Both the position numbers and the translations under genes were made by a program. From CAZEFK01 sp964511405 (lineage in GTDB: Bacteria; Pseudomonadota; Alphaproteobacteria; Elsterales; Elsteraceae): a stretch of DNA of 12,601 nt. Below, in pieces: positions 1 to 5,790 of this stretch (positions are counted from its first letter, which is position 1; each line of letters opens with the position of its first letter). Below the pieces are notes generated by a model. That model was given only the letters and a program-made list of their open reading frames with translations. It did no database searches and was not told the DNA's origin. Location of the stretch: assembly GCA_964511405.1 (NCBI GenBank), contig CAZEFK010000206.1:1-12601 (forward strand), written 5' to 3'.

Positions 1-892
1 GCCGGCCGCGGCGGCGCCGCGCCAGCCGGCCCGGGCCCGCGCCCCGGATCCCCTGGGCCGCGTCGAGCCCGAGCCGCTGTTCGACCTGCCGGGCCAGGCC
101 GCGCCGGAGCCGGCGGGTTACGGCTACGAGCCGCCGCCGGGCCCGCCCGACCTGGACGACGACGCGACGCTGCTGGCGGTGGTGCGCGACGCCCTGGACG
201 AGGACCGGGTCGACCTCTATGTGCAGCCGATCGTCAGCCTGCCCCAGCGCCGCCTGCAGTTCCATACCTGCGTGCCGCTGATCCGCGCCCGCGACGGCCG
301 GACCATCCCGCCGGCGCGCTACCTGCCGATCGTCGAGCGCGCCAACCTGCTGGCCGCCATCGACAACATGCTGCTGTTCCGGGTGGTCCAGGCCGTGCGC
401 AAGCTGCGCCGGCGCCAGCAGCCGATCCCGATGTTCTGCTCGATCAGCCGGACAACCCTCGCCGACCACACCTTCTTCTCCGATTTCGTCAGCTACATGC
501 GCAACAACACGGACCTGGCCAGCCAGCTGATCTTCGAGCCGACCCAGCACGATTTCTATCGGCTGGACCGCGAGTCCAACGCCGAGTTCGGCGAGCTGGC
601 CAAGTACGGCTTCCGGTTCTGCTTGCGCGACGTCACCAACCTGGACCTGTTCGTCTCGGACCTGTCCGAGAAGGGCTTCCGCTACGTCAAGGTCGACGCC
701 GCCACCCTGGTCCAACGGCTGGACCGGGCCGGCGATCCGCGTGCGCTCAAGCGCGCCCTCGACCGCGGCGCCATCGACCTGATCGCGACCGGCATCGACA
801 GCGAGGCGCGGCTGTTGGAGATGCACGACTACGCGGTCGATTTCGGCCAGGGCAGCCTGTTCGGCGAGCCGGCCCCGGTGATGGCGCGATGA
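1..892 (+). CDS. TipF-like degenerate EAL-domain protein, 5' end outside window
   Basis: The frame is open from base 2 to a TGA at 890-892, so the gene enters from upstream and the GTG at 179 need not be its start. The first ~55 visible residues are a Pro/Ala/Glu-rich linker. An EAL fold follows: the opening QPIV is intact (about 221-232), but the EAL signature is replaced by Thr-Cys-Val (266-274). The usual Asn-bearing strand reads SIS, the paired DD reads RD, and the late AEG(V/I)E reads ATGID. The Lys of the (I/V)K(I/V)D strand and the terminal GQGxLFGxP survive. Losing most metal ligands predicts no c-di-GMP phosphodiesterase activity; a binding or scaffold role is more likely. The wording resembles TipF, the Caulobacter polar/flagellar c-di-GMP receptor with an N-terminal membrane and coiled-coil part, which would lie upstream of this window. 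The EAL fold is secure; the TipF assignment rests on recall of the family. The stop overlaps the next start (ATGA). Confidence 0.8.
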   Translation, partial: PAAAAPRQPARARAPDPLGRVEPEPLFDLPGQAAPEPAGYGYEPPPGPPDLDDDATLLAVVRDALDEDRVDLYVQPIVSLPQRRLQFHTCVPLIRARDGRTIPPARYLPIVERANLLAAIDNMLLFRVVQAVRKLRRRQQPIPMFCSISRTTLADHTFFSDFVSYMRNNTDLASQLIFEPTQHDFYRLDRESNAEFGELAKYGFRFCLRDVTNLDLFVSDLSEKGFRYVKVDAATLVQRLDRAGDPRALKRALDRGAIDLIATGIDSEARLLEMHDYAVDFGQGSLFGEPAPVMAR

Positions 893-1953
893 GCACCGCA
901 CCGCTGCGCGTCGACCAAGCGGCGCTGGCGCCCTTTGTCCAGGCGCTGTTCGCAGCGGCCGGGGCTTCGCCGCTGCAGGCGTCAGGCGTGACCCGGGCCG
1001 TGATCGATGCCTCGTCGCGCGGCGTCGACAGCCACGGCGTGCGCCTGGTCCCGGACTATCTGGACATGCTGGCCGGCGGCCAGGTCGACGGGCGGGCGGA
1101 GCCGACGGTCGAAGCGGTGGCGCCGGCGGCGGTGCGGGTCGACGCCGGCAACGGCTTCGGCCACACGGCCAGCTTCGCCGCCATCGAGGCCGGCGTCGCG
1201 CTGGCGCGGCAGACCGGCATCGCCGCCGCCGTGGTGACCCGCTCCGGCCATCATGGCGCCACCGGCGTCTACGCCCGCGCCGCCGCGCTGGCCGGTTGCG
1301 CCGCCCTGGCCATGACCCATGCCGACAAGGCGGTCATCCCCCATGGCGGGGTGCAGCCGTTCTTCGGCACCAACCCGCTCGCCTTCGGCTATCCCCAGCC
1401 GGGCGAGCCGCTGCTGATCGACATGGCGACCTCGGCCATGCCGCTCAACAAGATCCTGCTGCACCGGGCCCTCGGCAAGCGCCTGCCGCCCGGCGTCGCC
1501 GCCGACGCCGCCGGCACGCCGACCGAGGACGCCGGCGCCGCCCACTGGGGCATGCCGCTGGGTGCCGACGTCGGCTACAAGGGCATGGCGCTGGCCATGA
1601 TCATCGACGTGCTGTGCGCGACCCTGGCGGGCATGCCCTACGGCGCCGCGATGCCACCGCTGTTCGGGCCCGACCACGGCAGGCCGGTGCCGATCGGCCA
1701 CCTGTTCCTGCTGTTCGATCCCAGCCGCTTCGGCGACGCCGACGCCACCACCGGCCTGGTCGCCGCCATGATCGACGACCTGCGCCGCGCCCCGGCCCGC
1801 GCCGGCCACACCGTGCAGGCGCCCGGCGACCCGGAGCTGGCCTACGCCGCCGACCGCGCCCGCCACGGCATCACGGTCGACCCCGTGACCTGGGCCGCCT
1901 TCGCGCGTCACGGGCAGCGGCTGGGGGTGCCGCTGCCGGCGGTGCGGGCATAG
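889..1953 (+). CDS. Malate/L-lactate dehydrogenase family (Ldh_2) NAD(P)-dependent oxidoreductase
   Basis: A 354-aa cytosolic protein of the usual length for the Ldh_2/COG2055 family (malate, L-lactate, ureidoglycolate and sulfolactate dehydrogenases). These reduce or oxidise 2-oxo/2-hydroxy acids with NAD(P) in an unusual non-Rossmann fold. Visible family motifs are SRGVDSHGV (43-51, including the conserved His 49), SGHHGATGVYA (119-129), the Gly-rich FGTNPLAFGYP (159-169), IDMATS (177-182) and GYKGMALAMIIDVL (229-242). After MATS the common (V/A)ARGKI segment is AMPLNKI, a variant I believe belongs to one proteobacterial subfamily, so the substrate should not be called malate without testing. 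Its ATG lies inside the stop of the upstream EAL gene (ATGA), indicating translational coupling. It ends 4 nt from the convergent oxidoreductase. Family confidence is high; substrate is unknown. Confidence 0.9.
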   Translation: MSTAPLRVDQAALAPFVQALFAAAGASPLQASGVTRAVIDASSRGVDSHGVRLVPDYLDMLAGGQVDGRAEPTVEAVAPAAVRVDAGNGFGHTASFAAIEAGVALARQTGIAAAVVTRSGHHGATGVYARAAALAGCAALAMTHADKAVIPHGGVQPFFGTNPLAFGYPQPGEPLLIDMATSAMPLNKILLHRALGKRLPPGVAADAAGTPTEDAGAAHWGMPLGADVGYKGMALAMIIDVLCATLAGMPYGAAMPPLFGPDHGRPVPIGHLFLLFDPSRFGDADATTGLVAAMIDDLRRAPARAGHTVQAPGDPELAYAADRARHGITVDPVTWAAFARHGQRLGVPLPAVRA

Positions 1954-1957
1954 CGCC

Positions 1958-2938
1958 TCACCCGAGGTTGAGCACGACCGAGCCGGTGGTTTCGCCCGCT
2001 TCCATCGCGCGGTGGGCCGCGGCCGCGTCAGCCAGAGCGAACTCGGCGCCGATGTCGACCGGCAGCCCGCCCTCCAGCACCTGGAGCAGCGCCGCCGTCG
2101 CCCGCCGGTAGCGGCCGATGTCGGCGGCGTAGGCGAGCACGCTCGGGCGCACCAGCGCCAGCGACCGGCGCGGACCGAGCTCGCGCAGCGGGATCTCGGG
2201 CAACGACCCGCTCGCCTGACCGACGCTGACCACGGTGCCGAACGGCCGCACGCAGTCCAGGCTGCGCAGCAGCGTCTCGCCGCCGACACCGTCATAGACC
2301 ACGTCGACGCCCCGGCCGCCGGTCAGGTCGCGGACTGCGGCGACGAAATCCACCTGGCGGTACAGCACCACATGGTCGGCGCCGGCGCGCCGGGCCCGCT
2401 CGGCCTTCGCCGCGCTCCCCGCGGTGCCGATCACCGCCGCGCCCAGGCGCTTGGCCCATCGCGTCAGCATCAGGCCCAGGCCGCCCGCCGCGGCATGGAT
2501 CACCAGCGTGTCCGCCGGGCCGACGCGCCAGACATGGGTCAGCAGCATGTGGGCGGTCAGGCCGCGGAGCATGGCCGCCGCCGCCGTGCGGTCGGGAATG
2601 GCATCCGGCAGCGGCACCAGCCGGTCGGCCGGGATGTTCCGCCGCTGCGCATAACCGCCCAGCGGCGCGCCGCCCCAGGCGACCCGGTCACCAGGCCTGA
2701 GGCCGCCCTCGATCGCCGCGCCCACCTGCTCGACGACACCGGCCGCCTCGACGCCCAGAACCCCGGGCATGGCCGGAACGGGATAGAGTCCCGTGCGCTG
2801 GTAGATGTCGACGAAGTTCACGCCGCCCCAGGTCTGGCGCACGCGCACCTCGTCCGCGGCCGGCGCCGGCACCTCGATGGGCTCGAAGCGCAGGACCTCC
2901 GGCCCGCCGGCTTGGTGGAATCGGATCGCTTCGGTCAT
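1958..2938 (-). CDS. qor: NADPH:quinone oxidoreductase (QOR, zinc-free MDR family)
   Basis: A 326-aa protein that lines up by recall along most of E. coli Qor: an opening EAIRFHQAGGPEVL, NFVDIYQRTGLYP (41-53), GVEAAGVVEQVG (62-73), RGLTAHMLL (125-133), the nucleotide-binding HAAAGGLGL (148-156) with WAKRLGA (161-167), and VVYDGVGG (213-220). No structural zinc cysteines are present. Such enzymes reduce quinones or activated alkenes with NADPH in the cytosol and are often linked to redox or electrophile stress. A start further upstream is possible in frame, but ATG at 2936-2938 fits because it opens the family's N-terminus and has AGGAG six bases before it. It is transcribed divergently from the LysR gene, the usual arrangement for a regulator and its target, and converges on the dehydrogenase gene. 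Confidence 0.9.
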   Translation of the reverse strand: MTEAIRFHQAGGPEVLRFEPIEVPAPAADEVRVRQTWGGVNFVDIYQRTGLYPVPAMPGVLGVEAAGVVEQVGAAIEGGLRPGDRVAWGGAPLGGYAQRRNIPADRLVPLPDAIPDRTAAAAMLRGLTAHMLLTHVWRVGPADTLVIHAAAGGLGLMLTRWAKRLGAAVIGTAGSAAKAERARRAGADHVVLYRQVDFVAAVRDLTGGRGVDVVYDGVGGETLLRSLDCVRPFGTVVSVGQASGSLPEIPLRELGPRRSLALVRPSVLAYAADIGRYRRATAALLQVLEGGLPVDIGAEFALADAAAAHRAMEAGETTGSVVLNLG

Positions 2939-3033
2939 GTCGATCTCCTCTTCGCAGGAGACCGGCAGATAATCCTGTTCGAAACCGCACAGAACTCCCT
3001 GGATCGGCACAGCCGCTGTGCGAAACTGCCCAG
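2939..3033. promoter_or_regulatory. Divergent qor/LysR control region with candidate operator
   Basis: These 95 bp separate two divergent starts. On the minus strand AGGAG sits six bases before the qor ATG. The plus strand has no good Shine-Dalgarno before the LysR ATG. A perfect inverted repeat, GCACAG-CCG-CTGTGC, lies at 3007-3021, ending 12 bases before the LysR start. That position suits autorepression by the regulator, but binding is inference. GCACAG occurs once more at about 2986-2991, and (T/G)CGAAAC occurs twice, near 2979 and 3020. I could not assign convincing -35/-10 boxes. Confidence 0.45.
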
Positions 3034-3906
3034 ATGGACTGGGGTGACCTCCGCTACTTCGTCGCGCTCGCCCGGGCCGGCAGCTTGTCCGGCGCCGCGC
3101 GGGCCCTCGGGACCGAGCACACCACCGTGGCGCGGCGGGTGGCGGCGCTCGAAGCGTCGCTCGGCCGGCGCCTGTTCGACCGCAGCGCACGGGGTGTCAG
3201 CCTCACCGCGGACGGCGAAGGCATCGCCGAGCTGGCCTATCGGATCGAGGACCAGGTCTTCGGCATCGAGCGCCTGGCCGAGGCTGGCGACACCGAGCAG
3301 CAGGGCGTGGTGCGCCTCTCCGCGCCGCCCTTCTTCGCAGTCTATTATTTGATGCAGCACCTGGCCGGCCTGCGCGCTCGGCACCCCGGCGTGCTGCTGG
3401 AAGTGAGCGGCGAGCAGGTGGCCGTGAGCCTGTCCCGGCGCGAGGCCGACATCGCGCTCCGCCTGGTGCGCCCGGAGGGCGGCACCGCCCTGGCGCGCCG
3501 GATCGGCACCGTGGCCTACGGCCTTTACGGCGCCGCGGCCTACCTGGCCGCGACCCCGCCGGAGCGGCGCGACTATGTCGGCTATGACGACAGCCTGGAC
3601 CACGTGCCCCAGCAGCGCTGGGTCCGAACCCTGGCCGGCGATCGGCCGCTGGTCGTCCGCTCCAACACCCAGACCATCCTGCACCGGGCCGTGGCCACCG
3701 GCCTCGGCCTGGGCGCGCTACCCCGGTTCGTGGGCGACGGCGACCCGCGGCTGCAACGGGTTCCGGTGGACATGCCGGCCGCCACCCGGGACATCTGGCT
3801 GCTGGTCCATCCGGACCTGGCGCGGTCGCCGCGGGTCCGGCTGGTGCTGGACCATGTCGCCGAGCGGGTCCTGGCCGACCGCCGGCGCCTGGACCCGGCG
3901 GACTAG
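3034..3906 (+). CDS. LysR-family transcriptional regulator
   Basis: A 290-aa protein with the standard LysR layout and length. The N-terminal winged helix-turn-helix spans about residues 2-62 (DLRYFVALARAGSLSGAARALG, then TTVARRVAALEASLGRRLFDR and GVSLTADG). A linker helix and a periplasmic-binding-like effector domain follow from about residue 90 (VVRLSAPPFFAVYYL onward). The ATVARR/TTVARRV recognition-helix style and short effector domain recall the LysR group that regulates neighbouring oxidoreductases. It is divergent from qor and is the obvious candidate to control it and itself; the effector is unknown. The ATG at 3034 starts the domain exactly, although no strong ribosome site precedes it. 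Its TAG stop overlaps that of the convergent RraA-family gene. Confidence 0.93.
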   Translation: MDWGDLRYFVALARAGSLSGAARALGTEHTTVARRVAALEASLGRRLFDRSARGVSLTADGEGIAELAYRIEDQVFGIERLAEAGDTEQQGVVRLSAPPFFAVYYLMQHLAGLRARHPGVLLEVSGEQVAVSLSRREADIALRLVRPEGGTALARRIGTVAYGLYGAAAYLAATPPERRDYVGYDDSLDHVPQQRWVRTLAGDRPLVVRSNTQTILHRAVATGLGLGALPRFVGDGDPRLQRVPVDMPAATRDIWLLVHPDLARSPRVRLVLDHVAERVLADRRRLDPAD

Positions 3907-4577
3907 GTCTCGATGGTGCAGCCCAGGCGGGCGAGCGTCGCGTCGACCCAGGCGCGGTCGCTCGACCGGTCGAGGATCTGGGCCATCTGTTTCTCTTCGG
4001 CAGCGCGCTTGGCCGTCGCCGCCGTGTAGACGGCCTCGACCTCGCCATAGGGCACCGCCAGCACGCCGTCGCTGTCCCCGAGGACCAGGTCGCCGGGCTC
4101 GACGACCATCCCGGCGATCGCGATGGGCACATTGATCTCGCCCGGCCCGTCCTTGTAGGGCCCGCGATGGGTGACGCCGGCGGCATAGACCGGAAAGTCG
4201 TGGACGCTGATCCACGCCAGGTCGCGGACCGCGCCGTGGATAACGATGCCGGCGAGGCCGCGCACCTGGGCGTGGGTCAGCATCAGCTCGCCGACGATGG
4301 CGTGCGTCAGCTCGCCGCCGGCATCGACGACGACCACATCGCCGGGCGCCGCCAGGTCGATCGCCTTGTGCACCATCAGGTTGTCGCCGGGCCGCGTCTT
4401 GACGGTCAGCGCCGGACCGGCCAGCGCGCCGCCGGCATGCAGCGGTCGTAGGCCCGCTCCCCCCGCCGCCATGCGGGCCATGATGTCGCTGACATTGGCG
4501 ACCGGCAGCTCGCGGAACCGCTCGACCATCTCACGCGCCACCTGCCGCCGGCGCTTCAAGATCCGAAACCCGATCAT
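3903..4577 (-). CDS. RraA / 4-hydroxy-4-methyl-2-oxoglutarate aldolase family protein
   Basis: A 224-aa protein of the RraA-like fold, which includes HMG/CHA aldolases (divalent-metal class II aldolases cleaving 4-carboxy-4-hydroxy-2-oxoacids) and the RNase E inhibitor RraA. Motifs in order are VANVSDIMARM (26-36), GDNLMVHKAI (64-73), PGDVVVVDAGGE (78-89), GELM (96-99), VRGLAGIVIHGAVRD (105-119) with the signature Arg 118-Asp 119, and GDLVLGDSDGVLAVP (162-176). The extended length and PYKDGPGEINVPI segment (140-152) suggest a catabolic aldolase/decarboxylase-like member rather than true RraA, which is shorter. The frame remains open upstream, but ATG at 4575-4577 is preferred because it begins the family N-terminus and has GAGGG five bases ahead. 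No aromatic-ring cleavage genes accompany it, so the pathway is not evident. Confidence 0.88.
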   Translation of the reverse strand: MIGFRILKRRRQVAREMVERFRELPVANVSDIMARMAAGGAGLRPLHAGGALAGPALTVKTRPGDNLMVHKAIDLAAPGDVVVVDAGGELTHAIVGELMLTHAQVRGLAGIVIHGAVRDLAWISVHDFPVYAAGVTHRGPYKDGPGEINVPIAIAGMVVEPGDLVLGDSDGVLAVPYGEVEAVYTAATAKRAAEEKQMAQILDRSSDRAWVDATLARLGCTIET

Positions 4578-4658
4578 CGCTGCCCTCGCCCTTGCTGAAA
4601 CTCGGGCCCTAGACCATCCGGTGTCGCGGCCCGACGCAAGCCTCCTGTGCCGCCATCG

Positions 4659-4671
4659 GGCCGTGACGGCC
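4659..4671. repeat. Short palindrome GGCCGT-G-ACGGCC
   Basis: A perfect 6+6 inverted repeat around a single central G, close upstream of the larger hairpin at 4673-4713. It is flanked by CTGTG (4645-4649) and CACAG (4674-4678), which are also complementary and would extend it into a larger interrupted stem. It could be a protein site or part of an RNA structure; the sequence alone cannot decide. Confidence 0.5.
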
Positions 4672-4672
4672 A

Positions 4673-4713
4673 TCACAGTGCCGAATTTTTTCCCGGTATT
4701 TTCGGCAATGTGA
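4673..4713. repeat. Long imperfect inverted repeat, 13-nt arms
   Basis: The left arm TCACAGTGCCGAA (4673-4685) pairs with TTCGGCAATGTGA (4701-4713) at 12 of 13 positions; the only mismatch is G4678/A4708. The loop is 15 nt and begins with six T. It lies between two divergent starts, so it is not a terminator for either neighbouring gene. CACA of the left arm can alternatively pair with the upstream CTGTG at 4645-4649. Confidence 0.65.
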
Positions 4714-4755
4714 AGCCACCCACAGAACCAACGGGCCAGCAGGAATACCGTCTGC

Positions 4756-4793
4756 CTTGTCGTCGACCTGAACTTCCGCCCAACGGCGACAAG
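4756..4793. repeat. Inverted repeat just upstream of the 4814 gene
   Basis: CTTGTCGTCG (4756-4765) is complementary to CGGCGACAAG (4784-4793) at 9 of 10 positions, with an 18-nt loop. It ends about 20 bases before the ATG at 4814 and about 10 before its ribosome site. That suits an operator or a leader hairpin affecting translation; either role is inference. Confidence 0.5.
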
Positions 4794-4813
4794 ATATTCT
4801 GTGAGAGGCCAAA

Positions 4814-5389
4814 ATGACGATCGCATCGATCCTGAACTTCGACCCGCGCGAAGTGATGTCCCTATTCGGTCGGAACGGTGGTACTGTCGATGGAACCTAT
4901 CACACCGGCAACGGTGACAGCGGAACCTTTGCCGTGGTGACGACGGCAGGCACCGCCGGCACGATCGATCGTCAGGCCACCTGGACCGACGCCCAGGGCA
5001 AGTCGGGCATGGCCGACACCGTGTTCTCGAAGGGAACGCTGCCCAACAGCGTCGACAGCGTGACCAACGGGACGCTGGTCGACGGCACCAAGTTCGAGCT
5101 CAGCCGCAGCCTGGTCGAGAACGCCAACGGGTCCTATGCCATGACGGCCAACCTGACCGCCAACGGCAAGTCCTACAGCACCACCGACACCATCACGAAG
5201 GCGCTGGACGGCTACAGCCTGACCGGCGTCTATACCGGCAGCGACGGCACCGCCGGCCAGATCGCCGGCCACCTGTCCTTCGGCGATCACCAGTTCGCGT
5301 TCACCGACGCGATCACGACCTCGGCGGGCAAGACGTTCACCGCGATGGTCGCCGGCACGTACGCCCGCGTGTCGCCGGGCCTGGTCTGA
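4814..5389 (+). CDS. Unrecognised 191-aa Thr/Gly/Ser-rich repetitive protein
   Basis: I do not recognise this family. The protein contains no cysteine, is rich in Thr, Gly, Ser, Ala, Asp and Asn, and is low in Lys/Arg after the first 20 residues. Short alternating-hydrophobic stretches broken by NG, DG, GK or GN turns suggest repeated beta-hairpins: GTYHTGNGDSGTF (27-39), ATWTDAQGKSGMADTVF (55-71), ANLTANGKSYSTTDTIT (112-128), GVYTGSDGTAG (138-148) and FTDAITTSAGKTFTAMV (163-179). There is no signal peptide or membrane segment; the first 20 residues (MTIASILNFDPREVMSLFGR) look like a cap or helix. The lack of cysteine and the beta-rich repeats resemble secreted proteins exported by non-cleaved signals, but that is only inference. 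GAGAGG five bases upstream supports the start. The exported 130-aa gene follows 4 nt after its stop, so the two are probably co-transcribed. Confidence 0.7.
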   Translation: MTIASILNFDPREVMSLFGRNGGTVDGTYHTGNGDSGTFAVVTTAGTAGTIDRQATWTDAQGKSGMADTVFSKGTLPNSVDSVTNGTLVDGTKFELSRSLVENANGSYAMTANLTANGKSYSTTDTITKALDGYSLTGVYTGSDGTAGQIAGHLSFGDHQFAFTDAITTSAGKTFTAMVAGTYARVSPGLV

Positions 5390-5393
5390 CGCC

Positions 5394-5786
5394 ATGCGAC
5401 CGGGCTCCCGGATCCCCACGCTGATCGTGGCGCTGGCGCTGGTGCCGGTCGCGGCCGCCGGCGCCGAGCCGGCGGCGATCATCGAGGAGGTTGTCGGCCC
5501 GGTCGCCGGCGTCGCCGTCATGGACTATGTCGCGGCCGGCACGGAGATCCGGGTCGGCCCGACCAACTCGGTCACGATCGACTATCTCCGATCCTGCATC
5601 CGCGAGGTCGTGTCCGGCGGCACCCTGGTGGTCGGCATCGACGAGAGCCAAGTGCGCAATTCAGTGGTTAGCCGCCAGCATGTCGAATGCGACGGCGGCC
5701 GGACCCGCCTGAGTGCCGATCAGGCCGCGCGCAGCGGCATCGTCGCCTTCCGCGGCCATCCCATGGCGCGGCGGCCGATGCCGTAG
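5394..5786 (+). CDS. Exported small protein with FecR-like segment
   Basis: A 130-aa protein with a clear Sec signal peptide: a positive start (MRPGSR), a hydrophobic core (about 8-22), and probable cleavage near AAGA-EPA (after residue 24). The mature ~105 residues contain EEVVGPVAGVAVMDYVAAGTEIRVG (31-55) and VTIDYLRSCIREVVSGGTLVVG (60-81). This pattern recalls the small FecR-like beta domain (barrier, then strand, then 'GGT(L/V)xVG'). Two cysteines (68 and 99) could form a disulfide in the periplasm. The C-terminus turns basic (RGHPMARRPMP). I recall similar 'MDYV...LRSC.RE...GGTV.VG' proteins in alphaproteobacteria without a known function. It starts 4 nt after the preceding stop and ends 4 nt from the convergent pentapeptide gene. 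Confidence 0.75.
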   Translation: MRPGSRIPTLIVALALVPVAAAGAEPAAIIEEVVGPVAGVAVMDYVAAGTEIRVGPTNSVTIDYLRSCIREVVSGGTLVVGIDESQVRNSVVSRQHVECDGGRTRLSADQAARSGIVAFRGHPMARRPMP

Positions 5787-5790
5787 CCGG

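Larger units (their letters stand above)
4578..4813. promoter_or_regulatory. Divergent, structured 236-bp intergenic region
   Basis: This spacer must hold promoters for the minus-strand aldolase-family gene and the plus-strand 4814 gene. It is locally AT-rich (T6 at 4686-4691 and TATTTT just after), unlike the surrounding DNA. It contains three inverted repeats, listed separately. GAGAGG precedes the ATG at 4814 by five bases and serves as its ribosome site. I found no convincing sigma-70 or EcfG-type (GGAAC-N16/17-CGTT) pair. No small ORF with family features was seen in it. Confidence 0.5.

Noticed and set aside
982..2295. A 437-codon minus-strand frame across the dehydrogenase gene
   Set aside because: It overlaps well-supported genes on both strands, and its translation is low-complexity Arg/Gly/Ala without motifs.
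2939..3190. N-terminal extension of qor up to 3190
   Set aside because: It would run through the LysR coding start, and the family N-terminus and AGGAG both support ATG at 2936-2938.
2012..3352. A 446-codon plus-strand frame across qor and the LysR start
   Set aside because: Antisense shadow of qor, then out-of-frame with LysR; composition is Arg/His/Gln-rich.
4742..4800. EcfG- or sigma-E-like promoter (GGAAT..., GAACTT..., TATTCT)
   Set aside because: No pair of boxes has acceptable sequence and spacing at once.
4578..4826. N-terminal extension of the RraA-family gene up to 4826
   Set aside because: The extra residues are not family-like, and the extension covers the structured spacer and the start of the divergent gene.
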